From assembly GCA_037974665.1 (NCBI GenBank), contig CM075773.1, positions 19,830,146 to 19,894,145 on the forward strand: 64,000 nt of DNA. Reading direction: 5' to 3'. Source of the DNA: Ehretia macrophylla (taxonomy: Eukaryota; Streptophyta; Magnoliopsida; Boraginales; Ehretiaceae). A program made the translations under genes and the position numbers. This document shows, one piece after another, positions 46,801-58,605 of the stretch (positions are counted from its first letter, which is position 1; every line of letters starts with the position of its first letter). The notes under the pieces are model-generated. The model had not been told where the DNA came from, did no database searches, and saw only the letters and a list, made by a program, of their open reading frames with translations.

Positions 46801-48769
46801 GCCTTCTTCACTGGAGCTTTTTTTGGCGCCTAAAATCGAACTTTTTCATCAGTTTCGGGACACTTTTATCCTTTTGCGCTGTTTTTCCGTCTAGGATCGT
46901 ACGTCGTGAGCTGCGAAAAGGACGACAGTCTAATCCTTCACATTTCTATTATCGACTCCCATGACGCCTTGGAACGAGACAACTTCACTTCATGTAGAGG
47001 CTGGGTCCGCAAATCGAGGGCATAGCACTTGGGACCAGGTCTCCGTCGCTCCGGAGCCCATAACTTTTGATCCGTAAGGAGTTACGTGGCCCACAACATA
47101 CCGTTGGAAAGTTCTCCAGGAGCCCTACGACGGGGCAGCTAAGCCAGCTTTGCTAGGGCATTTTTTGGAGCCCAAAATCGAACATTTTCACTAGTTACGG
47201 GACACTTTTTTCCTTTTGCGCTGTTTTTCCGTCCCGGATCGTACGTCGTGAGCTGCGAAACGGACGACAGCCTAATCCATCACATTTCTATTACCGAATC
47301 CCACGGTGCCTTGGAACGAGACAACTTCACTTCATGTAGAGGCTGGGCCCGCAAAGCGAGGGCGTGGCGCTTGGGACTAGGTCTCCGTCGCTCCGGAGCC
47401 CATAACTTTTGATTCGTAAGGAGTTACATGGCCCACAGCATACCGTTGGAAAGCTCTCCGAGAGCTCTACGACTGCGCAGCCAAGCCCGCTTTGCTAGGG
47501 CTTCTTTTGGAGCCCAAAATCAAACGTTTTCATCAGTTTCGGGACACTTTTATCCTTTTGCGCTGTTTTTCCGTCCCGGATCGTACGTCGTGAGCTGCGA
47601 AAAGGACGACAGCCTAATCCATCACATTTCTATTACCAAATCTCACAGCGCCTTGGAACGAGACAACTTCACTTCACGTAGGGGCTGGGCCCGCAAACCG
47701 AGGGCGTAGTGCTTGGGACCAGGTCTCCGTCGCTCCGGAGCCCATAACTTTTGATCCGTAAGGTGTTACGCGGCCCAAAGCATACCGTTGGAAAGCTCTC
47801 CGAGAGCTCTACGACGGGGCAGCTAAGCCTGCTTTGCTGTGTCTTTTTTCAGAGCCCAAAATCGAACGTTTTCTTCAATTTTGGGATACTTTTATCCTTT
47901 TGCGCTGTTTTTCCATCCCGGATCGTACGTCGTGAGCTGCGAAAAGGACGACTGCCTAATCCATCACATTTCTATAACCGAATCCCACGACGCCTTGGAA
48001 AAAGACAACTTCACTTCACGTAGAGGCTGGGCTCGCAAACCGAGGGCGTGGCGCTTGGGACCAGGTCTCTGTCGCTCCGGAGCCCATAACTTTTGATCCG
48101 TAAGGGGTTACGCGGCCCACAGCATACCGTTGGAAAGCTCTCCGAGAGCTCTACGACGTGGCAGCTAAGTCCGCTTCGTTAGGGCCTTTTTCGGAGCCCA
48201 AATTCGAACGTTTTCATCAGTTTTGGGACACTTTTATCCTTTTGCGTTGTTTTTCCGTCTCGGATCGTACGTCATGAGCTGCGAAAAGAACGACAGCCTA
48301 ATCCATCACATTTCTATTATCGAATAACACGGCGCCTTGGAACTAGACAACTTCACATCACGTAGAGGCTGGGCCCGCAAATCGAAGGCGTGGCGCTTGG
48401 AACCTGGTCTCCGTCGCTCCGGAGCCCATAACTTTTGATCCGTAAGGAGTTTTGCGGCCCACAGCATACTGTTGGAAAGCTCTCCGAGAGACCTACGACG
48501 GGGCAACCAATCCCGCTTCACTGGGGATTTTTTCGGAGACCAAAATTGAACGTTTTCATCAGTGTCGGGACACTTTTATCCTTTTGCGATGTTTTTCCGT
48601 CCCGGATCGTACGTCGTGAGCTGCGAAAACGACGACAGCCTAATCCATCACATTTCTATAACCGAATCCCATGGCGCCTTGGAACGAGACAACTTCACTT
48701 CACGTAGAGGCTGGGCCGCAAACCGTGGGCATGGCGCTTGGGACCAGGTCTCCGTCGCTCAGGAGCCCA

Positions 48770-49805
48770 TAACTTTTGATCCGTAAGGAGTTACGCGGCC
48801 CACAGCATACCGTTGGAAAGCTCTCCGAGAGCTCTACGACGGGGCTGCGAAGCATGCTTGGCTGGGGCTTTTTTCGGAGCCAAAAATCGAACATTTTCAT
48901 CAGTTTCGGGACACTTTTATGCTTTTGCGCTGTTTTTTCGTCCCGGATCGTACATCGTGAGCTACGAAAAGGACGACAGCCTAATCCATCACATTTCTAT
49001 TATCGAATCCTACGGCGCCATGGAACGAGACATCTTCACTTCATGTAGAGGCTGGGCCCACAAACCGAGGGCGTGGCGCTTAGGACCAGGTCTCCGTCGC
49101 ACCGGAGACCATAACTTTTGATCCGTAAGGGGTTACGCGGCCCACAGCATACCGTTGGAAAGCTCTCCGAGAGCTCTACTACGGGGCAACTAAGCCCGCT
49201 TCGTTGGGTCATTTTTCGGAGCCCAAAATTGAACATTTTCATCAGTTTCGGGACACTTTTATCCTTTTGCGCTGTTTTTCCGTGCCTGATCGTACGTCGT
49301 GAGCTGCGAAACGGACGACAGCCTAATCCATCACATTTCTATTATCGAATCCTACAACGCCTTCGAACGAGACAACTTCACTTCATGTGGAGGCTGGGCC
49401 CGCAAACCGTGGGCATGGCGCTTGGGACCAGGTCTCCGTCGCTCAGGAGCCCATAACTTTTGATCCGTAAGGAGTTACGCGGCCCACAGCATACCGTTGG
49501 AAAGCTCTCCGAGAGCTCTACGACGAGGCTGCGAAGCATGCTTGGCTGGGGCTTTTTTCGGAGCCAAAAATCGAACATTTTCATCAGTTTCGGGACACTT
49601 TTATGCTTTTGCGCTGTTTTTTCATCCCGGATCGTACATCGTGAGCTTCGAAAAGGACGACAGCCTAATCCATCACATTTCTATTACCGAATCCCACAGC
49701 GCCTTGGAACAAGACAACTTCACTTCACGTAGAGGCTGGGCCCGCAAATCGAGGGCGTGGCACTTGGGACCAGGTCTCCGTCGCTCCGGAGCCCATAACT
49801 TTTGA
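48770..49805 (+). repeat. 684-bp dimer duplicated in array C
   Basis: The monomer starting at 48776 reappears at 49460 almost unchanged (shared GGCTGCGAAGCATGCTTGG and TTATGCTTTTGCGC), with a different monomer between them. The offset of 684 bp is two monomers. Confidence 0.75.
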
Positions 49806-50469
49806 TTCGTAAAGAGTTACGCGGCCCACAGCATGTCGTTGGAAAGCTCTACGACGGGGCTGCTAAACCTGCATTGCTGGTGCTTTTTTCTGAGCCCAAA
49901 ATTGAACATTTTCATCAGTTTTGGGACACTTTTATCCTTTTGCGCTGTGTTTCCGTCCCGGATCGTACGTCGTGAGCTGCGAAAAGGACGACAGTCTAAT
50001 CCATCACATTTCTATTACCGAATCCCATGATGCCTTGGATCGAGAAAACTTCACTTCATGTAGAGGCTGGGCCCGTAAATCGAGGGCATTGCGATTGGGA
50101 CCAGGTCTCCGTCGCAACGGAGCCCATAACTTTTGATCCGTAAGGAGTTACGTGGCCCACAGCATACCGTTGGAAAGCTCTCCGAGAGCTCTACGACGGG
50201 ACAGTTAAGCCAGCGTTGCTGGGTCTTTTTTCGGAGCCCAAAATTGAACGTTTTCATCAGTTACGGGATACTTTTATCCTTTTACGCTGTTTTTTCGTCC
50301 CGGATCGTACGTCGTGAGCTGCGAAACGAACTACAGTCTAATCCATCACATTTCTATTACCGAATCCCACAACGTCTTGGATTGAGACAACTTCAATTCA
50401 TGTAGAGGCTGGGCCCGCAAATCGAGGGCGTGGCACTTGGGACAAGGTCTCCGTCGCTCCGGAGCCCAT

Positions 50470-53400
50470 AACTTTTGATTCGTAAGGAGTTACATGGCCC
50501 ACAGCATACCGTTGGTAAGCTCTCCGAGAGCTCTACGACGGGGCAGCCGAGCCCGCTTTGCATGGTCTTTTTTCAGAGCCCAAAATTGAACATTTTCATC
50601 AGTTACGGAACACTTTTATCCTTTTGCGCTGTTTTTTCGTCCCGGATCGTACGTCGTGTGCTGCGAAAACGACGACAGTCTAATCCATCACATTTCTATT
50701 ACCGAATCCCACGACGCCTTGGAACGAGACAACTTCACTTCACGTAGAGGCTGGGCCCGTAAACAAAGGGCGTGGCGCTTGGGATCAGGTCTCCGTCGCT
50801 CCGGAGCCCATAACTTTTGATCCGTAAGGGGTTACGCGGCCCACAGCATACCGTTCGAAAGCTCTACGAGAGCTCTACGACGGGGCAGCTAAGCCCGCTT
50901 CGTTGGAACTTTTTTCGGTGCCCAAAATTGAACATTTTCATCAGTTTCGGGACACTTTTATCCTTTTGCGCTGTTTTTTCATCCCGGATCGTACATCGTG
51001 AGCTGCGAAAAGGACGACAGCCTAATCCATCACATTTCTATTATTGAATCCTACGACACCTTGGAACGAGACAACTTCACTTCATGTAGAGGCGGGGCCC
51101 GCAAACTGAGGGCGTGGCGCTTGGGACCAGGTCTCCGTCGCTCCAAAGCCCATAACTTTTGATACGTAAGTGGTTACGCGGCCCACAGCATACAGTTGGA
51201 AAGCACTCCGAGAGCTCTACGACGGGGCAGCTAAGCCCGCTTCGTTGGGTGTTTTTTCGGAGCCCAAAATTGAATATTTTCATCAGTTTCGGGACACTTT
51301 TATCCTTTTGCGCTGTTTTTTTGTCCCGGATCGTACGTCGTGAGCTGCGAAAAGGACGACAGCCTAATCCATCACATTTCTATTATCGAATCTTACGATG
51401 CCTTGGAACGAGACAACTTCACTTCATGTAGAGGCTGGGCCCGCAAGTCGAGGGCGTGGCGCTTGGGACCAGGTCTCCGTCGCTCCGAAGCCCATACTTT
51501 TGATCCGTAAGGAGTTACGCGGCCCACAGCATACCGTTGGAAAGCTCTCCGAGAGCTCCACGACGGGGAAAAAAAGCATGCTGCACTGGAGCTTTTTTCG
51601 GAGCCCAAAATCGAACGTTTTCATCAGTTTCGAGACACTTTTATCCTTTTGCGTTGTTTTTCCGTCCCGGATTTTACGTCGTGAGCTGCGAAAAGGACGA
51701 TAGCCTAATGCATCACATTTCTATTACTGAATCCAACGATGCCTTGGAACGAGACAACTTCACTTCATGTAGAGGCTGGGCCCGTAAATCGAGGGCATTG
51801 CGCTTGGGACCAGGTCTCCGTCGCTCCGGAGCCCACAACTTTTGATCTGTCAGGAGTTACGTGGCCCACAGCATACCGTTGGAAAACTCTCCGAGAGCTC
51901 TACGACGAGGCAACCAAGCCCGCTTTGTTAGGTCTTTTTTTGGAGCCCAAAATTGAACGTTTTCATCAGTTACGGGACACTTTTATCCTTTTGCGCTGTT
52001 TTTTCGTCCCGGATCGTACGTCGTGAGCTGCGAAACGGACGACAGTCTAATCCATCACATTTCTATTACCGAATCCCACAACGCCTTGGAATGAGACAAC
52101 TTCACTTCATGTAGAGGCTGGGCCCCCAAATCGAGGGCGTAGCGCTTGGGACAAGGTCTCCGTCGCTCCGGAGCCCATAACTTTTGATCCGTAAGGAGTT
52201 ACGTGGCCCACAGAATACCTTTTGAAAGCTCTCCGAGAGCTTTACGACGGGGCAGCTAAGCTCGCTTTCCTGGGGCTTTTTTCAGAGCCCAAAATCGAAC
52301 ATTTTCATCAGTTTCGGGACACTTTTATCCTTTTGCTCTGTTTTCCCGTCTCGGATCGTACGTCGTGAGCTGCAAAAAGGACGACAGTCTAATCCATCAA
52401 ATTTTTATTACTGAATCCCATGACGCCTTGGAACGAGACAACTTCACTTCATGTCGAGGCTGGGCCCGCAAATCGAGGGCATGGCGCTTCGGACCAAGTC
52501 TCCGTCGCTCCGGAGCCCATAACTTTTGATCCGTAAGGAGTTACGTGGCCCACAACATACCGTTGGAAAGCTCTCCGAGAGCTCTACGACGGGGCAACGA
52601 AGCCTACTGGGGGCTTTTTTCGGAGCCCAAAATCGAACATTTTCATCAGTTTCGGGACACTTTTTTCCTTTTGCGCTGTTTTTTCGTCTCAGATCGTACG
52701 TCGTGAGCTGCGAAAAGGGCCGACAGTCTAATCCATCACATTTCTATTACCAAATCCCACGACGCCTTGGAACGAGACAACTTCACTTCATGTAGAGGCT
52801 GGGCCCGCAAATCGAGGGCATAGCGGTTGGGACCAGGTCTCCGTCGCTCCGGAGCCCATAACTTTTGATCCGTAAGGAGTTACATGGCCCACAGCTTACC
52901 GTTGGAAAGCTCTCCGAGAGCTCTACGACGGGGCAGCCAAGCCCGCTTTGCTGGGTCTTTTTTCGGAGCCCAAAATTGAACGTTTTCATTAGTTACGGAA
53001 CACTTTTATCCTTTTGCGCTGTTTTTTCGTCCCGGATCGTACGTCGTGTGCTGCGAAAAGGACGACAGTCTAATCCATCACATTTCTATTACCGAATCCC
53101 ACGACGCCTTGGAACGAGACAACTTCACTTCACATAGAGGCTGGGCCCGCACACCGAGGGCGTGGCGCTTGGGATCAGGTCTCCGTCGCTCCGGAGCCCA
53201 TAACTTTTGATCCGTAAGGGGTTACGCGGCCCACAGCATACCGTTGGAAAGCTCTACGAGAGCTCTACGACGGGGCAGCTAAGCCCGCTTCGTTGGGGCT
53301 TTTTTTGGAGCCCAAAATTGAACATTTTCATCAGTTTTGGGACACTTTAATCCTTTTGCGCTGTTTTTTCATCCCGGATCGTACATCGTGAGCTGCGAAA

Positions 53401-53550
53401 AGGACGACAGCCTAATCCATCACATTTCTATTATCGAATCCTACGACGCCTTGGAACGAGACAACTTCACTTCATGAAGAGGCTGGGCCCGCAAACCGAG
53501 GGCGTGGCACTTGGGACCAGGTCTCCGTCGCTCCAGAGCCCATAACTTTT
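50470..53550 (+). repeat. Seven-monomer spaced duplication in array C
   Basis: Monomers near 50475-51160 and 52865-53550 share rare variants at an offset of 2390 bp, close to seven monomers. Examples are GTCGTGTGCTGCG in place of GTCGTGAGCTGCG, and GCTCTACGAGAGCTC in place of GCTCTCCGAGAGCTC in the monomer that follows. The intervening monomers match less clearly. Confidence 0.6.
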
Positions 53551-53799
53551 GATCCGTAAGGGGTTACGCGGCCCACAGCATACTGTTGGAAAGCTCTACG
53601 AGAGCTCTACGACGAGGCAGCTAAGCCCGCTTCGTTGGGTCTTTTTTCGGAGCCCAAAATTGAACATTTTCATCAGTTTCGGGACACTTTTATCCTTTTG
53701 CGCTGTTTTTCCGTCCCGGATCATACGTCGTGAGCTGCGAAAAGGACGACAGCCTAATCCATCACATTTCTATTATCGAATCCTACGACGCCTTGGAAC

Positions 53800-54779
53800 G
53801 AAACCACTTCACTTCATGTAGAGGCTGGGCCGGCAAACCGAGGGCGTGGCGATTGGGACCAGGTCTCCGTCGCTCCGGAGCCCATAACTTTTGATCCGTA
53901 AGGAGTTACGCGGCCCACAGCATACCGTTGGAAAGCTCTCCGAGAGCTCTACGACAGGACAGCTAAGCTCGCTGTGCTGGGGCATTTTTCGTAGCCCAAA
54001 ATCGAACATTTTCATCAGTTTTGGGACACTTTTATCCTTTTGCGTTATTTTTCCGTCCCGGATCGTACGTAATGAGCTGCGAAAAGGACGATAGCCTAAT
54101 CCATCACATTTCTATTATCGAATCCTACGACGCCTTGGAACGAGACAACTTCACTTCATGTAGAGGCTGGGCCCGCAAATCGAGGGCGTGACGGTTAGGA
54201 CCAGGTCTCCGTCGCTCCGGAGCCCATAACTTTTGATCCGTAAGGAGTTACGCGGCCCACAGCATACCGTTGGAAAGCTCTCCAAGAGCTCCACGACGGG
54301 GCAGAAAAGCCTGCATTGCTGGAGCTTTTCTCAGAGCCCAAAATCGAACGTTTTCATCAGTTTCGGGACACTTTTATACTTTGGCGCTGTTTTTCCGTCC
54401 CAAGTCGTACGTCGTGAGCAGCGAAAAGGACAACAGCCTAATCCATCACATTTCTATAAACGAATCCCACGGCGCCTTGGAACGAGACAACTTCACTTCA
54501 CGTAGAGGCTGGGCCCGCAGACCGAGGGCGTGGCACTTGGGACCAGGTCTTCGTCGCTCCGGAGCCAATAACTTTTGATCCGTAAGGAGTTACACGGCCC
54601 ACAGCATATCGTTGGAAAGCTCTCCAAGAGCTCTACGACGGGGCAGCCAAGCCCGCTTCGCTCGGGCTCTTTTCAGAGCCCAAAATCAAACATTTTAATC
54701 AGTTTTGGGACACTTTTATCCTTTTGCGCTGTTTTTCCGTCCTGGATCGTACGTCGTGAGCTGTGAAAAGGACGACAGC
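53800..54779 (+). repeat. Satellite block, copy 2, cut by the lone LTR
   Basis: Paralogue of 39880-40774. It lacks the 81-bp deletion and stops at GACGACAGC where the lone LTR begins. In the uninterrupted copy the same sequence continues past 40774 as CTAATCCATCAC, so 40774/40775 is an empty-site reference for the left edge of the LTR. Confidence 0.8.
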
Positions 54780-57700
54780 TGTGAGGCCCGACCCCGAATA
54801 ACGTGCCTTACCTTGATTTGCGTGCCTTAGACCTAGAACTGTACGACTGACCCTAGATTACGTGCCCTGTTTTGGTTTTCGTGCATGCCTCGTTATACGT
54901 GCCTTAACCTAAAATTGTGTGCCCTAATCCTCGATATACGTGCGATACCTAGATAAACATGCCATGACCTTAATTTACGTGCGAGACCTCGATTTGCTTG
55001 TGTCTCTTCGTTTCGTGTGCATTAACCTTGAACTGCGTGCTTTAACCTAGGTTTAAGAGTCGTGTCTTGAATTACGTGCCTTGTATTGGTTTACGTACAT
55101 TTATATAGGGATTGCGTGCATTTGCATTGAAATCTGTGCATTAGTCTTGAAGTACGTGCATTAGTCTTGTAGTTCGTGTCTACCCCGTAATTCGTGCCCT
55201 AGACCTAGGAATCCGTGCCACCACGTTGATCAAGAAAGAATCCTACACAAAGCACTAGACACTAAAATAATCCTACACAATCCACTAACCAATATTATAT
55301 TCCTAATTCAAATTCTCTACAAACTCCACTAACAATAAAATAATACTAAACTATTCCTACATTTTCCACTATCTATTATTCTATTCATAATTCAACTCAT
55401 CAACAAACATATCCTATATTCTATTCTACCTAAAATCCCTAAATACCCAACATTCTCTTACACACATGTTAAAACAATTCAAAAGATGACACAAAATCAG
55501 ATTTTTGCATGCATGTTTAATTCAAAATGATTCTAGACAAGTCATGACACAAAAACACTTATCAATGCATAAAAAATTGCTCAAACCACCTCAATTCTCA
55601 CACCATTTTCGACCAAACCACCTATGCCCATGCTAACATTTCAAAATTCCATCTTGAAGACAAAAAAATTCTGAATTTGTATGCCCAAGGCTGACCACAT
55701 GCTCAAAAAATTGCAAAAGCCTCCTTTTTCTCTCATTTCTCTCACTTTCCTCACATTTTCTCTCTCCATTTCGGTTTTGGCTGAGTTCTCTACCTCCATA
55801 GCTTCTCTTCTTCACACCATAGCTAAACCAAGCAAGCCACAAGCAAAGGACCTCAACCGAACAAGCTAGGATGCAAAAATCACTCATGCATGTGCATTGA
55901 AGCTTCATTTTCGGCCCTAGGTGAGTTTTTAAGCTTCCATTTCTTTTCTTCTTGTTCTACCCTCATGCATGTACTAAGAGCTTGGTCACTAAGCTAGGAA
56001 AATAGAGAAAACCAAGTTTGAATCTCGGCTAAGCAAGAAGAAGAAGAGATTTGAAGCTTCAACACGTTTTTGAGCATCTTTTGGTTGATTGCTAAGGTGA
56101 GGGTTAAAAGCTTTTGAAAACTCTTTGAAATCTCACATGCATGTTCATAAATGTGTATATTTGCTTCTGTACTTGAGTTATGTGGTCGTTCATGAGCTTA
56201 AACAACCATGCATGGCAAGATCTTGGCCTGAAAATGATGCTAGGTGAAGTCGAATTCTTGTGATAGCTCTCTGACCAGTCTGTTCGAGGTACGTTTAGCT
56301 AAGAAAATGATGTTGAAAATGCTTGAAAATTGGTGGGTGACTAGTTTGGACAGTTTTTAACATTTTTCCCAGAAATAGGCCGAAGCTAATTTTGACTCTA
56401 AGGTCCTCAAAATGACAAATCTTTAAAATGTGACCAAATCTGGAAATCTGGAAAAATGAATCAGGTTTTGGCAGATGCACTGACCTTGTGGAACGAACCA
56501 TATTTGACTTAGTAAATGTTGTCCAAAATGCATGGAAATTGGGGTGCTGATAGATTTTCAGTTCTGGACAACTTTGTCAGAAATAGACCAAAGCTAAAAA
56601 TGACTCTAAGGACCTCAAAAACGTCATTCTCTGAAAAGTGTGCAAATCTGGACAGTTTTGTGTTACCTCACTGTTTCGGTTATAACTAATGATTCTGAAC
56701 TCCACTTGATGCAAGGCTTGTTGCTGATTTTAGATAACTTCTTAAGCTTTAATTTGACATCTTATTCACTGAATTTGGAGATTTTTTGATTATCCTATTG
56801 ATTATGAGAAAACAGCCTATTGCAGTGAGTGTTCCACTTAGCTATGTGCTTGGAAAACTATTGTAACCTCTCTTGTGGCACTAGTTGCTTGGAATTGTGG
56901 TGTTGGAATATTATGTGGACTGTTTAAGCACTTGAGAATGTATGAATTGAATAATGTATGACTTGGGAATGATGTTAAGTTGACTTAGGGTTTGATCGCA
57001 CGATTATGCATGAAATGGAAACCCTAATGACTAAGTATCCTTGCTAAGTGTTAACCATTGGATATTGTGAGGAAACTGTACGTTGCGTGGGCTGCCCGTA
57101 AATGTTTTATAACTTTAAAAGTGATCTTGACCATTGCATGTTGACAAATAAGCTTTTCTCGCATTTGAACCCTTGTTGATATCACTGCATGTTGAGTAAT
57201 CTTATCACTTGATTGCGTGGACTTTTAATGAGTTATATGGCCTATTTTACATGCGTTACATGGCTGCCCGTTTAATTTCCATATAACTCTATATGCCTTT
57301 CAAGTGAAATTTCCTGTCTTATCATGTCCTGCCTGTTTATCTGTCAATGTGCAATCTTATGACTGTCCGGAGGCAACCTACTTTGTTGTCCTCCTTCTGT
57401 GATATATATTATCTGTCATAAATGTGCATTGCATACAAGGTTGCAACCTTTCCTGTCGGCATGGTAGCGATCACGTACGTCGGGCGGCATCGGGCTTGCC
57501 GGTGATACCGTGACCACCATGGTCATATTCAGTCTCTCGCGTGGGGGCTAGACTTCCTCGGAGAGTTGGGTCGTAGGATTTTGGGGTACATCCGGAGTAC
57601 ACCCACCTGGTGTGTTTGGGGAATGATTTGAAGTCGGCCGCAACTTCTGATTCTGAAACTGATCTGAGAGCAAAAGCTCGCCGTATCCTTTTTATTATGT

Positions 57701-58605
57701 GTATAAGTACTCCCGCTTGGATCCTAGAGAACCTCGGGGAGGAAAGACCGGTATTCCTGTTCTGTACTTGTATTTCTGTACTTGTATTTCTGTTGTATTC
57801 ATGTTTAAAAAGGGATTTTCATAAGTTTAACCGGAAAATGAGTTTCAAAACTTATTTCTCGTTCCCCCTCGCTGAGTTCATAAGGACTCACCCTCTTTTA
57901 TCATCTCAGGTGAAGAAGAATAGGTACAGGAACCCGATGATAATGTACCTAATGATGAACCCCTGGAGTGATTGCCTGTTATTGTTGTTTGCTTGAACGT
58001 GACTACTTGTGTACCCTGTGCTGCTTGAAGACTATTTACCTTATGTTGTTGTTGTCGTTAATGTAAATGACCCCGTTGTAATTTGGGTCTAATTCTGGGA
58101 TTGTACTATCTATAACCGGACAAACTTTTATTTGGTTGTTTGCTTTTGTTTTCTTCATTAGTAGTTATCATAGGCATTCAAACCACTAGATGAACAATCA
58201 ACTAAGTTAATTCTATCTAATTTCACTTAGGTGCTCATTTGCAAACTAAAGGATAATAGGTACTTGCATGATAGGAAATTGACAAATAAACGGGACATAG
58301 TTATCATGTTAGGCTTATTAACCAAACAAGACTTTCAAGATAAACTAGTAGGCAAATCGGTTGGTGACAAATAGGAGTCTTTAATGGAATTGGATTAATG
58401 ATTGGAATAATTGAGGCGTTTAGAGAATTAGGTCAAAACAAAGAGCCCAATTACAGCCGTTATGCTGCCGGATTTCCGAAAAAATTTGGAGTCTAGAATA
58501 AAACGTTAAGTGCTAAACCTCCTAGAATGATTAAGAATGTGGAAGGACTTGAATGTTTAGATCACACCCTAGTCTAACCTTTATAGGCTGGGTTGGGGCG
58601 TGACA
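54780..58605 (+). mobile_element. Lone LTR (element 3), 3826 bp, at a satellite orientation switch
   Basis: It begins TGTGAGGCCCGACCCCG and ends GGTTGGGGCGTGACA, with no internal region beside it. Layout follows the other LTRs: ACGTG mini-repeats (54795-55220), an AT-rich part with a CT-rich tract near 55728-55780, the 209-bp-type duplication (about 56325-56720), and the conserved block with GTCGTAGG and GGTACATCCGGAGTACACCC near 57570-57605. The five bases on the left are ACAGC and on the right CCAGC, not a clean duplication. Satellite on the left is + orientation A-C type; on the right it is reversed D type. It is therefore not a simple solo LTR left by recombination within one element. Confidence 0.88.
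54795..55220 (+). repeat. ACGTG mini-repeat block in the lone LTR
   Basis: Same degenerate units of about 20 bp as in element 2, aligning nearly unit for unit through GATAAACATGCCATGACC, then with a few units missing. TACGTG occurs repeatedly. Confidence 0.7.

Larger units (their letters stand above)
33864..54779 (+). repeat. Satellite array C, ~342-bp monomers, + orientation
   Basis: About 61 monomers in the same orientation as A and B. The first monomers after element 2 (33864 to about 34750) match the run starting near 22209 in array B (offset about 11655 bp, then 11674 bp after a 19-bp loss in the B copy). Local anomalies are a double deletion at 39361-39439, an 81-bp deletion at 40570 and an 11-bp deletion near 49850. 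The array ends abruptly at the lone LTR. No genes are recognised. Confidence 0.95.

Noticed and set aside
33864-54779. Possible RNA polymerase III B-box (GTTCGATT on the minus strand) suggesting a tRNA- or SINE-derived satellite
   Set aside because: The match lacks the final C of the B-box consensus and there is no A-box at a suitable distance, no terminator pattern and no tRNA fold.
15558-54779. CRISPR-like regular spacing of repeats
   Set aside because: The whole 342-bp unit is repeated with no unique spacers, and there are no cas genes; this is ordinary satellite DNA in a plant context.
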